A DNA stretch of 64,000 nt. Origin: Candidatus Methylomirabilota bacterium. Its GTDB lineage: Bacteria > Methylomirabilota > Methylomirabilia > Methylomirabilales > Methylomirabilaceae. The translations under genes and the position numbers were made by a program. The notes beneath the pieces are model-generated. The model searched no databases and had not been told where the DNA came from. It was given only the letters and a program-made list of their open reading frames with translations. Shown here one piece after another: positions 27,770 to 35,026 of the stretch. Position 1 is the first letter of the stretch. Each line of letters opens with the position of its first letter. The stretch spans positions 1 through 64,000 of the forward strand of contig JACQQF010000043.1 in assembly GCA_016207095.1 (NCBI GenBank), written 5' to 3'.

Positions 27770-28447
27770 TCAGGGCCTCTCGACCCCTTCGACCTTCCCG
27801 TCACGGAGGTGGACGATCCGACCGGCCCGCCGGGCTGCCTCCGCGCTGTGTGTCGCCAGGACGATCGTCTGCCGCCCCTCCCGATTGAGCCTTTGGAGCA
27901 GCTCCAGGACCGCACCCCCGGCCACCGAATCGAGATTTCCCGTCGGCTCGTCGGCCAGGACGACCCGTGGCTCGGCCACAATCGCGCGGGCAATGGCCAC
28001 CCGTTGCTGCTCGCCGCCCGACAGCTCATGGGGCCAATGGTGCGCGCGATGGGCCAGGCCGACCTGCTCGAGTTGTCGAGCTACGCGAGCCGCGATCTCG
28101 CGGGCCGGCAGCCCGTACAGGAGAAGCGGCAAGCCGATATTTTCCGAGGCGCTCAAGGTCGGCAACAGATTGAAGAACTGGTAGACGATCCCAATGTTGG
28201 TCCGGCGAAGCCTCGTCAGGCGGTCGTCGGACAGGAGATCCAGGCGCTCTTCATCAAGCCAGACCCCGCCAGAGGTCGGCCGATCAATCGCGCCGATCAA
28301 GTTGATCAGGGTGGTCTTGCCACAGCCGCTCGGTCCCATCAGTGCAACGAACTCGCCCGTGGGGATGGTCAGGCTGATGCCATCGATCGCCCGGACGTCC
28401 GCCCCGCCGAGTGGATAGACCCTTGTAACCTGCTCGAGCCTGATCAT
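27770..28447 (-). CDS. ABC transporter ATP-binding protein (LolD/MacB type)
   Basis: 225 residues. Walker A is GPSGCGKTT (about 38-46), the signature is LSGGEQQRVAIARA, and Walker B is VVLADEPTGNLDS, the form typical of LolD/MacB/FtsE relatives. It is the first gene of the three-gene operon with the FtsX permease and AttH protein. It starts divergently from tldD. Confidence 0.93.
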   Translation of the reverse strand: MIRLEQVTRVYPLGGADVRAIDGISLTIPTGEFVALMGPSGCGKTTLINLIGAIDRPTSGGVWLDEERLDLLSDDRLTRLRRTNIGIVYQFFNLLPTLSASENIGLPLLLYGLPAREIAARVARQLEQVGLAHRAHHWPHELSGGEQQRVAIARAIVAEPRVVLADEPTGNLDSVAGGAVLELLQRLNREGRQTIVLATHSAEAARRAGRIVHLRDGKVEGVERP

Positions 28448-28622
28448 CCACGCTCCTTACACACGATGCGGCACATTATACGTGAGGGGTTCTGTAAGTC
28501 AATGCGCCAGGGTCATGACGAACGCTGAGGAAAAGAGGCTTCCCTCCTCTGAGTCTGCTGGAGTATAATGATGCGCCGTGACCTCTATGACGTGCATCGA
28601 CCTGTGACTCGGAGGCCTGCCC

Positions 28623-30197
28623 ATGCCACGACAGCCAATCACTGTGGAGGTCATCGATCGAATCAAGCCGATGATCTTCGACCTCGCCACCCGGTATCGC
28701 AAGACCCTTCGCGGGTGCCGCTATGCCGACATTCGAGTGGGGGTCGATGAGGCGCAGTCCGCCGCGGCAGAAAACGGGGGGAGCAAGCACAGTAGCAGGG
28801 ACTACGGCTTCGCGGTCGGCATCCGCGCCCTGTCGGGTGACGGCATGGTGGCGCCAGGCTATTTCGGGCGGTCGCTTGGAGCGGCCGATCTGGATCGGCT
28901 GCATCAGGTCGTGAAGGAAGGGCTCCGCCACGCCCACCACCGAGCGCGGGCCAATGCCGAGCGAAAGGCGGCGATGGGGGCGGAGTTCGGATCACTGGCC
29001 GATGCCGTCACCGACTGCAGCCTCGCTCCGATCGACATCCACCAGGACGTCGTCCCTGCCGTCTTCGAGGTCGATCCCCGTTCCGTGCCGCTGGTCGAGC
29101 TGGTCGCTTTCACCACCGAGATCTCCCGGGCCTGCTCGGCGCTGGACCCTCATGTGCAGTACACCTCCATCTCGGCTTTCACGCTTTTGAGCCGGGAACT
29201 ATTCTGCAGCTCCGAGGGCGCCAACATCGATCAGAGCTTTGCCGTGACCCAGGGATCATGCTATCTGGTCGCACATGGCGCATCAGGCGCCCAGGAGCTG
29301 TACAACTATAGTGGACACCAGCGCGGGTGGGAGGTCTTAACGAGGGGGGTGCAGGAGGAGTTCATCCGTTTTCCAGACTTCCCGACCTTTTGCGCGATCC
29401 TGACCAAAGACGCCGTCAACCTGTGCAACGCCCGCCCGCTCCAGGCCACCGAGCAGGAGGTGGTGGTCGTGACCGACCCTCACTATAACACGCTGAAGGC
29501 CCACGAGATCGTCGGCCACCCGACCGAGTTGGATCGCGCCATCAAAATGGAGGCATCGTATGCCGGGCGGAGCTGGCTTCTTCGGAACCTGCAGCACACT
29601 CAGGTCGGCAAGACGATCGCCTCGCCGCTGGTCTCTGCATTCTCCGACCCGTCCCTCCCCGGCTTCGGCCACTACAGATACGACCATGAGGGGACGCCTG
29701 TGAAACGCGTGATGCATATCGACCATGGCGTCTTCACCGGCTTCATGAACAGTCGCCAGACCGCGGCCGTCCTTGGCGTGGAACCGAACGGGTCGTACAA
29801 GGCGACCGACGCCTCGCTGGTTCCGTTGATCAGGATGTCGAACACCGTCTTCGGTCCTGGCGATCGAGATCCCCAGGAGATCATCCGGGAGGTGACACAG
29901 GGCTATTACCTCGTCGGGCACCGGACCCCATCGATCGCCGAGTCACGCGAAAACTTCAGGATCTCCGCCATGAAGGTCTATGAGATCAAGCAGGGCCAGA
30001 TCGGGGAGTTGTTCTGCAATGGCGGGATCGTGGCCGACACGAAAGATTACCTGATGAAGGTGGACGCGGTGGGCAATGATTTCCGCCTGTACCCCATCCC
30101 CAATTGCGGCAAGGGGCAGCCGATGCAGACCAAGCGGGTCGGCAACGGCGGGCCGACCATGCGCAGCCGAGCCCGCCTCACGGGAGTCCGCAAGTAA
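28623..30197 (+). CDS. tldD: TldD-family metalloprotease
   Basis: 524 residues. The zinc motif HExxxH is present as His294-Glu295-x3-His299 (AHEIVGHPTELDR), the marker of the catalytic TldD partner. TldD and TldE form a heterodimer that degrades unfolded peptides and matures peptides such as microcin B17 and PQQ precursors in different hosts. The partner gene lies at 31017, after an intervening hicAB module. A TATAAT at 28564 might serve as its -10 element, but no good -35 was seen. Confidence 0.9.
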   Translation: MPRQPITVEVIDRIKPMIFDLATRYRKTLRGCRYADIRVGVDEAQSAAAENGGSKHSSRDYGFAVGIRALSGDGMVAPGYFGRSLGAADLDRLHQVVKEGLRHAHHRARANAERKAAMGAEFGSLADAVTDCSLAPIDIHQDVVPAVFEVDPRSVPLVELVAFTTEISRACSALDPHVQYTSISAFTLLSRELFCSSEGANIDQSFAVTQGSCYLVAHGASGAQELYNYSGHQRGWEVLTRGVQEEFIRFPDFPTFCAILTKDAVNLCNARPLQATEQEVVVVTDPHYNTLKAHEIVGHPTELDRAIKMEASYAGRSWLLRNLQHTQVGKTIASPLVSAFSDPSLPGFGHYRYDHEGTPVKRVMHIDHGVFTGFMNSRQTAAVLGVEPNGSYKATDASLVPLIRMSNTVFGPGDRDPQEIIREVTQGYYLVGHRTPSIAESRENFRISAMKVYEIKQGQIGELFCNGGIVADTKDYLMKVDAVGNDFRLYPIPNCGKGQPMQTKRVGNGGPTMRSRARLTGVRK

Positions 30198-30236
30198 ATC
30201 GCAATGGTGCGAGGGTAGTTCGGGGAAGAGTGCTGA

Positions 30237-30446
30237 ATGACCTTCAGCGAGCTTGTGAGGGTCCTGGAGAGAAATGGCTTCGAGATCGTCAAGGAAAAAG
30301 GCTCCATCCGATACTATGCGAAACCGGGTGTAGATAAGTTGATTCGAATTGACTTTCACGGATCCAAGGAAGTTCCAACAGGGACCTGCAGCGCCGTCCT
30401 GAAAGCGGCGGGCTTGAAGAGAATGAGGAAGCAAAAGCATGATTGA
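30237..30446 (+). CDS. hicA: HicA-type toxin (mRNA interferase)
   Basis: 69 residues with the double-stranded-RNA-binding-like fold. ELVRVLERNGFEIV, the basic loop and the His of DFHGSKEVPTGT match the HicA family, where this His is catalytic. The product should cut mRNA when free of its antitoxin. It overlaps the antitoxin gene by 8 bases, the standard hicAB order. It lies between tldD and tldE. Confidence 0.88.
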   Translation: MTFSELVRVLERNGFEIVKEKGSIRYYAKPGVDKLIRIDFHGSKEVPTGTCSAVLKAAGLKRMRKQKHD

Positions 30447-30729
30447 TTTGAAGTATTCTTTGATCATCGAGGCAACAAAAGATCCTGGCTTTTTCGGGTT
30501 CTATTCGCCGGACCTCGAAGGGTTTACTGGCGTTGGGCACTCGATTGAGGACTGCCTATACAAAGCAAGGTGGGGAATGGTCGAGCATGTTCGCCTTTTG
30601 AAAGAGAGAGGACTGCCGGTCCCCAAACCCAGCCCCAACCCGACAGTCGTGATCCAAAACGAGCCGCATCTGAAAAAAGCCACAACTCTCAGCTCCGAAA
30701 AACGGCGAGTGAGAATCGCCGTCAACTAA
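30439..30729 (+). CDS. hicB: HicB-type antitoxin
   Basis: 96 residues with the partial RNase H-like fold of HicB: YSLIIEATKDPGFFGFYSPDLEG, then GHSIEDCLYKAR. The C-terminus is a basic tail rather than a clear helix-turn-helix, so it may repress its promoter weakly or through the tail. It neutralises the HicA product encoded just upstream. Confidence 0.87.
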   Translation: MIDLKYSLIIEATKDPGFFGFYSPDLEGFTGVGHSIEDCLYKARWGMVEHVRLLKERGLPVPKPSPNPTVVIQNEPHLKKATTLSSEKRRVRIAVN

Positions 30730-30749
30730 TACAAACACATTAAGTGAGG

Positions 30750-30843
30750 TGTCATTCTGAGCACATTCGCTTCGCTCAGTGTAGACTCCGCGAAGAATCT
30801 GAGTATCGGAAGAGCCAGACCCTTCGCTTCGCTCAGGGTGACA
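30750..30843. repeat. Interspersed repeat with inverted ends
   Basis: The ends read TGTCATTCTGAGC and GCTCAGGGTGACA, an imperfect inverted repeat. TTCGCTTCGCTCAG occurs twice inside. A related stretch lies at 32574-32634. It looks like a REP-type intergenic repeat, here directly behind hicB. Confidence 0.55.
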
Positions 30844-31016
30844 AGTCGTGGAAAACTCGCCCCACTGTGAGAGGGACCTTCTAAGCAACGACGGTGATGC
30901 TACGCTGCTTCCTTGCGCAGAGAGAAGATGGTAGGCCTGGTGGAAACGGTGCAGGTCAGCGAGATGATCAGGAATGGCCTGTGTCTCATCAGTATGACGT
31001 GTCGTGAGGGACAGAC

Positions 31017-32570
31017 ATGATTGCGACCTCAGAACTGGCCAAGGCGGTGGAGCAGGCCTTGGGATATCTGAACTCAACGGGGGAGGTGGCCGAGGCGGAG
31101 GTGTTCGCGTCGAGCAACCGTAACCTGATCAGCCGGCTGAACTACACGTCCCACATTCCGTGTAATGGTGTCGAGGAGGCGAAATCGACCGAGTCGAATG
31201 GCATAGGAATTCAGGCGGTCTTCAGGACCGACGCCGGGATCAAGATCGGTTTCGGCAGCGAGCCGAGCGATCTGAGCTTGGACGGAGTCAAGCGAGCCCT
31301 GGAGAAGGCCAGGCGTGGCGCTGTCGCCGACCCCGAGTTCTCTTCACTCCCTCAACCCTCAAGTGAGCGGCGGAGGCTCCGCCGCTACCACGACCCGAAG
31401 CTAATGCGGATTGGGGACGCGGAGCTGGTTGAGGCGGGGTGGAGGGTTTTGCGGGGCGGACTGAACACCTTCATGACCTCGGCCAGGCTGAGGGATCTGG
31501 CCGGCGGCCCGGAACGAATCAGGGATCTGGGCCTGGTCCTTGGCGGCGACGTGACCATGTTGCAGGAGCGGATCGCCATCGCCTCGAGCGCGATGCCGGC
31601 GGCCCAGACCGACGAATCCACCCTCATCATGGTCTTCATCACCGCCATGGTCGAGGCCAAGACCTCCAAAGGGACCGGTTCCTCCACCGGCACCCACCTG
31701 GAGAGTTTCACTGACGAGGCCGGCGTCGAGGCGGCGCAGAATGCCATTGCGGCGATCGGGGGGGAGCGGATCAAGAGCGGCGAGCATACCGTCATCTTCG
31801 GGCGCCAGCCGGTGGCCGACCTGCTGAACAACCTGATCCTTCCCTCCCTCAGTCTTAGCGCCTTCTACAGCGACAGTTCGACATTCATGGGAAAGCTTGG
31901 AAAGCGCGTCGCCTCTAAGCAGCTCACGCTTCTCGACCACGGGGCCCAGCGCGGAATGATGGGCAGCAAAGGGATCACCTGCGAGGGGCTTCCGACCGGG
32001 AAAACGCGGCTGATCCAGCGGGGGAAGCTGGTCGGGCTGCTCAGCAACCACTACGAGCAGCGGCGGCTCCTGAAAGACCCCAAGGGCGCAGAGAAGCTGG
32101 GGGCGGACCCGAATCAGCAGACAAAGGCGATCGTTCCTCGCAACGGGTTCCGGTTCGGGGCCGGCGGAGGCCGACAGTTCAACGCCCAACCCGGAATCGC
32201 CCCAACCAACGCCATCGTGGAAGGAGGCGATCGAGGGCTCGATGAGATCATCGCGGAGGTCAAGGACGGCTTGTTGATCGGTCGGATCTGGTACACCTAT
32301 CCGATCAACGGGTTGCGGGCCGGCGACTTCACCTGCACAGTGGTTGGCGACTCGTATATCATCAAGGACGGGCGGATCGTCGCGCCGCTCAAACCGAACA
32401 CCGTCCGGATCAGCGACAACATCCACAATATCCTGGCCAATATCATTGCAATCGGCAACGATGCGAAGGGAACGCTGGTCTGGGCCGCGGATGAGGTGAT
32501 CTACACCCCAGAGATAGCCGTGCGCGGAGTGAAGATCGACGAGATCGCGGGCTTCATGGAGCGACTGTGA
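31017..32570 (+). CDS. tldE: TldE/PmbA-family protein
   Basis: 517 residues with the TldE/PmbA layout: an N-terminal helical and beta region, a middle with GTHLESFTDEAGVEAA, and a C-terminal half with LDHGAQRGMMGSKG, GLLIGRIWYTYPINGLRAGDFTC and IIKDGRIVAP. The HExxxH motif is absent, as in the non-catalytic partner of TldD. Start supported by GAGGGAC. It is separated from tldD by hicAB and a repeat. Confidence 0.87.
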   Translation: MIATSELAKAVEQALGYLNSTGEVAEAEVFASSNRNLISRLNYTSHIPCNGVEEAKSTESNGIGIQAVFRTDAGIKIGFGSEPSDLSLDGVKRALEKARRGAVADPEFSSLPQPSSERRRLRRYHDPKLMRIGDAELVEAGWRVLRGGLNTFMTSARLRDLAGGPERIRDLGLVLGGDVTMLQERIAIASSAMPAAQTDESTLIMVFITAMVEAKTSKGTGSSTGTHLESFTDEAGVEAAQNAIAAIGGERIKSGEHTVIFGRQPVADLLNNLILPSLSLSAFYSDSSTFMGKLGKRVASKQLTLLDHGAQRGMMGSKGITCEGLPTGKTRLIQRGKLVGLLSNHYEQRRLLKDPKGAEKLGADPNQQTKAIVPRNGFRFGAGGGRQFNAQPGIAPTNAIVEGGDRGLDEIIAEVKDGLLIGRIWYTYPINGLRAGDFTCTVVGDSYIIKDGRIVAPLKPNTVRISDNIHNILANIIAIGNDAKGTLVWAADEVIYTPEIAVRGVKIDEIAGFMERL

Positions 32571-32573
32571 CAC

Positions 32574-32634
32574 TCTTCGACCCTTCGACTCCGCTCAGGA
32601 CAGGCCCTTCGACATGCTCAGGGCTCAGGGTGAA
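32574..32634. repeat. Interspersed repeat fragment
   Basis: Two units of the type CCCTTCGA plus GCTCAGG in tandem just behind the tldE stop. They are related in sequence to the repeat at 30750-30843, so tldE is flanked by two members of one repeat family. Confidence 0.45.
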
Positions 32635-32672
32635 CGGAATCTGTATAGAATCTTTTGCCGTATGCCACTCGC

Positions 32673-32843
32673 TAGTGTCCTGAATCAGAAGTTCGCTTCA
32701 GAAATCCCCCCTCCCTCGACGGGAGGGGGCGTGGGGGAGGGTGACTAAGTATCAGGCATCTGTCTCTTCACCCCCACCCAAGCCCTCCCCCATCCAAGGG
32801 GGAGGGGAAACATTATGGTCCGAATTTCTGACTCAGGACGCTA
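32673..32843. mobile_element. MITE-like hairpin element with TA-flanked inverted ends
   Basis: The ends at 32673-32695 and 32821-32843 are inverted copies differing at about three of 23 positions (core GTCCTGARTCAGAARTTCG). Each begins and ends with TA, which fits a TA duplication. Inside, GGAGGGGG-type tracts at about 32705-32745 pair with CCCTCCCC tracts at about 32770-32812, so the whole element can fold into a long hairpin. It has no coding capacity and ends about 50 bases before the methanethiol oxidase start. Confidence 0.6.
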
Positions 32844-32893
32844 ATATGAGAATGAAACGGAAGGCTCAATGCAATGAGAGGAGAGGATGTGCC

Positions 32894-34123
32894 ATGACGC
32901 GATACACGAGAACAGACTTGCTGTTGCAGGCGATGCTCTGCGGAATTCTCCTGTTGGGGGGCGCCGCCCTGGCGTTCGCGGAGGTTTGTCTGTCGCCTTA
33001 CGTCAAGCAGCGGACCGGACAGGAGAAGTACATGTATGTCTGGTCGATTGACGCCGATGCCAAAGACAACGATTTCCTGGCGGTCATCGACGTGAACCTG
33101 GCCTCGCCGACGTACGGCAAGATCCTGACCACCATCGATGTGGGCTCGAAGGGAAACGAGCCGCACCATTTCGGCTTCACTGACGATCGCACCAGGATTT
33201 GGGCCGGCACCCTGTTTAGCAACAAGATCTTCATCTTCGACGTGGCGAGCGATCCGGCACGACCCAAGATCGTCAAGGTCTTGGATGACCTGGGCAAGAC
33301 GACCGGCATGATGAGCCCCCACACCCACTACGCGCTGCCCGGCCGGATGTTGATCAGCTTCCTTTCCAAGGCCGACGGAGGTCTGCCGGGGGGAATGGCG
33401 GAGTTCACGAACGACGGGCAACTCATCCGGACCATCCCGAACCCCAGCTCGGCTCCCTACGCGTACGATTTGGCGGTCAAGCCGGACCTGAACCTGATGA
33501 TCACGTCAAGCTTTGTCCCCTACAGGAACTACTCGAAGCCGCTTAGCCAATGGGACATGAAGGACGGCGGCAACACGCTGCTGGTCTGGGACTTCAAGGA
33601 GCGAAGGCTGCTCCAGACGCTCCAGACGGGCCCGGTCCCGTTGGAGGTCCGGTGGTCGCTGAAGCCCAAGGCGGCCTACGGCTTCACCAATGTGGCCCTG
33701 GATGACAGCCTCTGGCTATTCAAGCGGACCAACGGGAAGTTTACTACTAAGAAGGCAGCGGACCTGGGAAAGGGGTGTTTGCCGGCCGACCTTCGGCAGT
33801 CGCCCGACGACAAGTACCTATACGTGAGCTGCTTCTTAAAGAACGAGATCCAGGTCTGGGATGTGAGCACGCCGGAAAAGATCAAGCTGCACGACACCAT
33901 CGTGCCCGGCGTTCAGCCTAACATGATGCACGTGACCGGCGACGGCAAGCGGATGTATATCACCAACTCGCTGCTCAGCACCATGGACCAGGTCGATCGG
34001 TTCTGGGTTCGCCTCGCACACATCGGGCCTGACGGTAAGGTCAAGATGGACCCCTTCTTCAATGTCAGCTTCATGGACTTTCCGAGCGGCCCCGCCCGCG
34101 CCCACGACATGCTGCTGTATTAG
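32894..34123 (+). CDS. SBP56-family protein, probable periplasmic methanethiol oxidase
   Basis: 409 residues from the ATG at 32894, behind GGAGAGGA. A longer in-frame opening reaches into the MITE-like element and is not credible as coding. A signal peptide (about 1-29) sends it to the periplasm. The body has the SBP56/SELENBP1 beta-propeller blocks, including EPHHFGFTDDRTRIWAGTLF, MMSPHTHYALPG, GCLPADLRQSPDDKYLYVSC and the C-terminal RAHDMLLY. Bacterial members oxidise methanethiol to formaldehyde, H2S and H2O2 with copper. The activity is inferred from family membership. Confidence 0.85.
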   Translation: MTRYTRTDLLLQAMLCGILLLGGAALAFAEVCLSPYVKQRTGQEKYMYVWSIDADAKDNDFLAVIDVNLASPTYGKILTTIDVGSKGNEPHHFGFTDDRTRIWAGTLFSNKIFIFDVASDPARPKIVKVLDDLGKTTGMMSPHTHYALPGRMLISFLSKADGGLPGGMAEFTNDGQLIRTIPNPSSAPYAYDLAVKPDLNLMITSSFVPYRNYSKPLSQWDMKDGGNTLLVWDFKERRLLQTLQTGPVPLEVRWSLKPKAAYGFTNVALDDSLWLFKRTNGKFTTKKAADLGKGCLPADLRQSPDDKYLYVSCFLKNEIQVWDVSTPEKIKLHDTIVPGVQPNMMHVTGDGKRMYITNSLLSTMDQVDRFWVRLAHIGPDGKVKMDPFFNVSFMDFPSGPARAHDMLLY

Positions 34124-34163
34124 TGAGGGGAAGGAGACGGCGAACGGCTCGAAGGCTGTTGCA

Positions 34164-34334
34164 TCAGGCCGGCTTACCGAACTGACGGTACAGAAACTCC
34201 TCTTGCAGCGGAGTCAGTCCAAACTCCCGGCTGGCTTGATCGATCAGCTCTCCTCGGTTCGCATTCGGCTCCTCCTTGAGCCGATCGCTCATCCATTCGA
34301 CCGCACGATGTAACGCCGCATCCTGTATCGTCAT
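34164..34334 (-). CDS. Small conserved-looking hypothetical protein
   Basis: 56 residues from the ATG at 34334, with GGAGGG about 11 bases upstream. The composition is that of a soluble helical protein (IQDAALHRAVEWMSDRLKEE and following) with an acidic first half. No family was recognised. It is on the same strand as the MlaC gene, 37 bases behind it, and may be the last gene of the operon. Confidence 0.6.
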   Translation of the reverse strand: MTIQDAALHRAVEWMSDRLKEEPNANRGELIDQASREFGLTPLQEEFLYRQFGKPA

Positions 34335-34371
34335 CTCCGTCGTATCCCTCCGTGAGGTCAAAGCCGCCCCA

Positions 34372-35025
34372 CTACCGGGAGCCTTTCGGTGCCGCTCCCA
34401 ACCCCTCCGACTCCTGCTTGAGCCGCATCTTCTTGACGAGGGCTTCGTACGACTGCGTCTGAATGATCTTGTTGAACTGCGTTCGATAGGTCTTCACGAT
34501 GCTTACTTCATCGATCACCACGTCATGGGCGGCCCAGATGCCGTCTCGACGAAACATGGCGAAGTCAACGAAACTCGGCTCGTCCCGCTTGGAGAGGAAC
34601 TTGGTCTGGACCGTGGCGACCCCTCCGTCGGCCGACTCCGGCAGATAGATCACTCGCTGATCGCCCAGGTGATCGACCACCAGCCGTGTGTAGGATTCCA
34701 CGAACAGATCGCCGAATAGCTCGGCAAAATCCTTGCGCTCATCTTCCGCCCGCTTCGCCCAATGGCCGGCCAGCGATCGTCGCGCCATCTCCTGGACATC
34801 GAACAACTGCAGGATCAGCTTCTTGATTCGCGCTTTCCGTTCGGCCTCCTTGGCGGGCCCCTGCTGCGCAGGGTCTTTCACAATGGCAGTAATCCGATTC
34901 AGCTCGTCTCTTACTCGATCGGTCGCCTCTCCCGCCAGCACCGAGACCGGGAGAGCCAACCACAGTGCGGCAATCGCCCCGGCCATCAATCTTCTTCGCC
35001 CGGACAGCTTCTCTCGACCCATCAT
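34372..35025 (-). CDS. MlaC/Ttg2D-family periplasmic lipid-binding protein
   Basis: 217 residues with a signal peptide ending near VLA (residue 31). The middle shows FAELFGDLFVESYTRLV and AAHDVVIDEVSIVKTYRTQFNKII, both typical of MlaC and of the hopanoid-associated HpnM. MlaC carries phospholipid between membranes; HpnM is the partner commonly found beside HpnN. Since the HpnN-like exporter gene ends 1 base upstream, an HpnM role is the better guess. Confidence 0.88.
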   Translation of the reverse strand: MMGREKLSGRRRLMAGAIAALWLALPVSVLAGEATDRVRDELNRITAIVKDPAQQGPAKEAERKARIKKLILQLFDVQEMARRSLAGHWAKRAEDERKDFAELFGDLFVESYTRLVVDHLGDQRVIYLPESADGGVATVQTKFLSKRDEPSFVDFAMFRRDGIWAAHDVVIDEVSIVKTYRTQFNKIIQTQSYEALVKKMRLKQESEGLGAAPKGSR

Positions 35026-35026
35026 G

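Noticed and set aside
30750-32843. CRISPR array
   Set aside because: The repeats here are few, irregular and inverted, without evenly spaced spacers; no cas genes are present.
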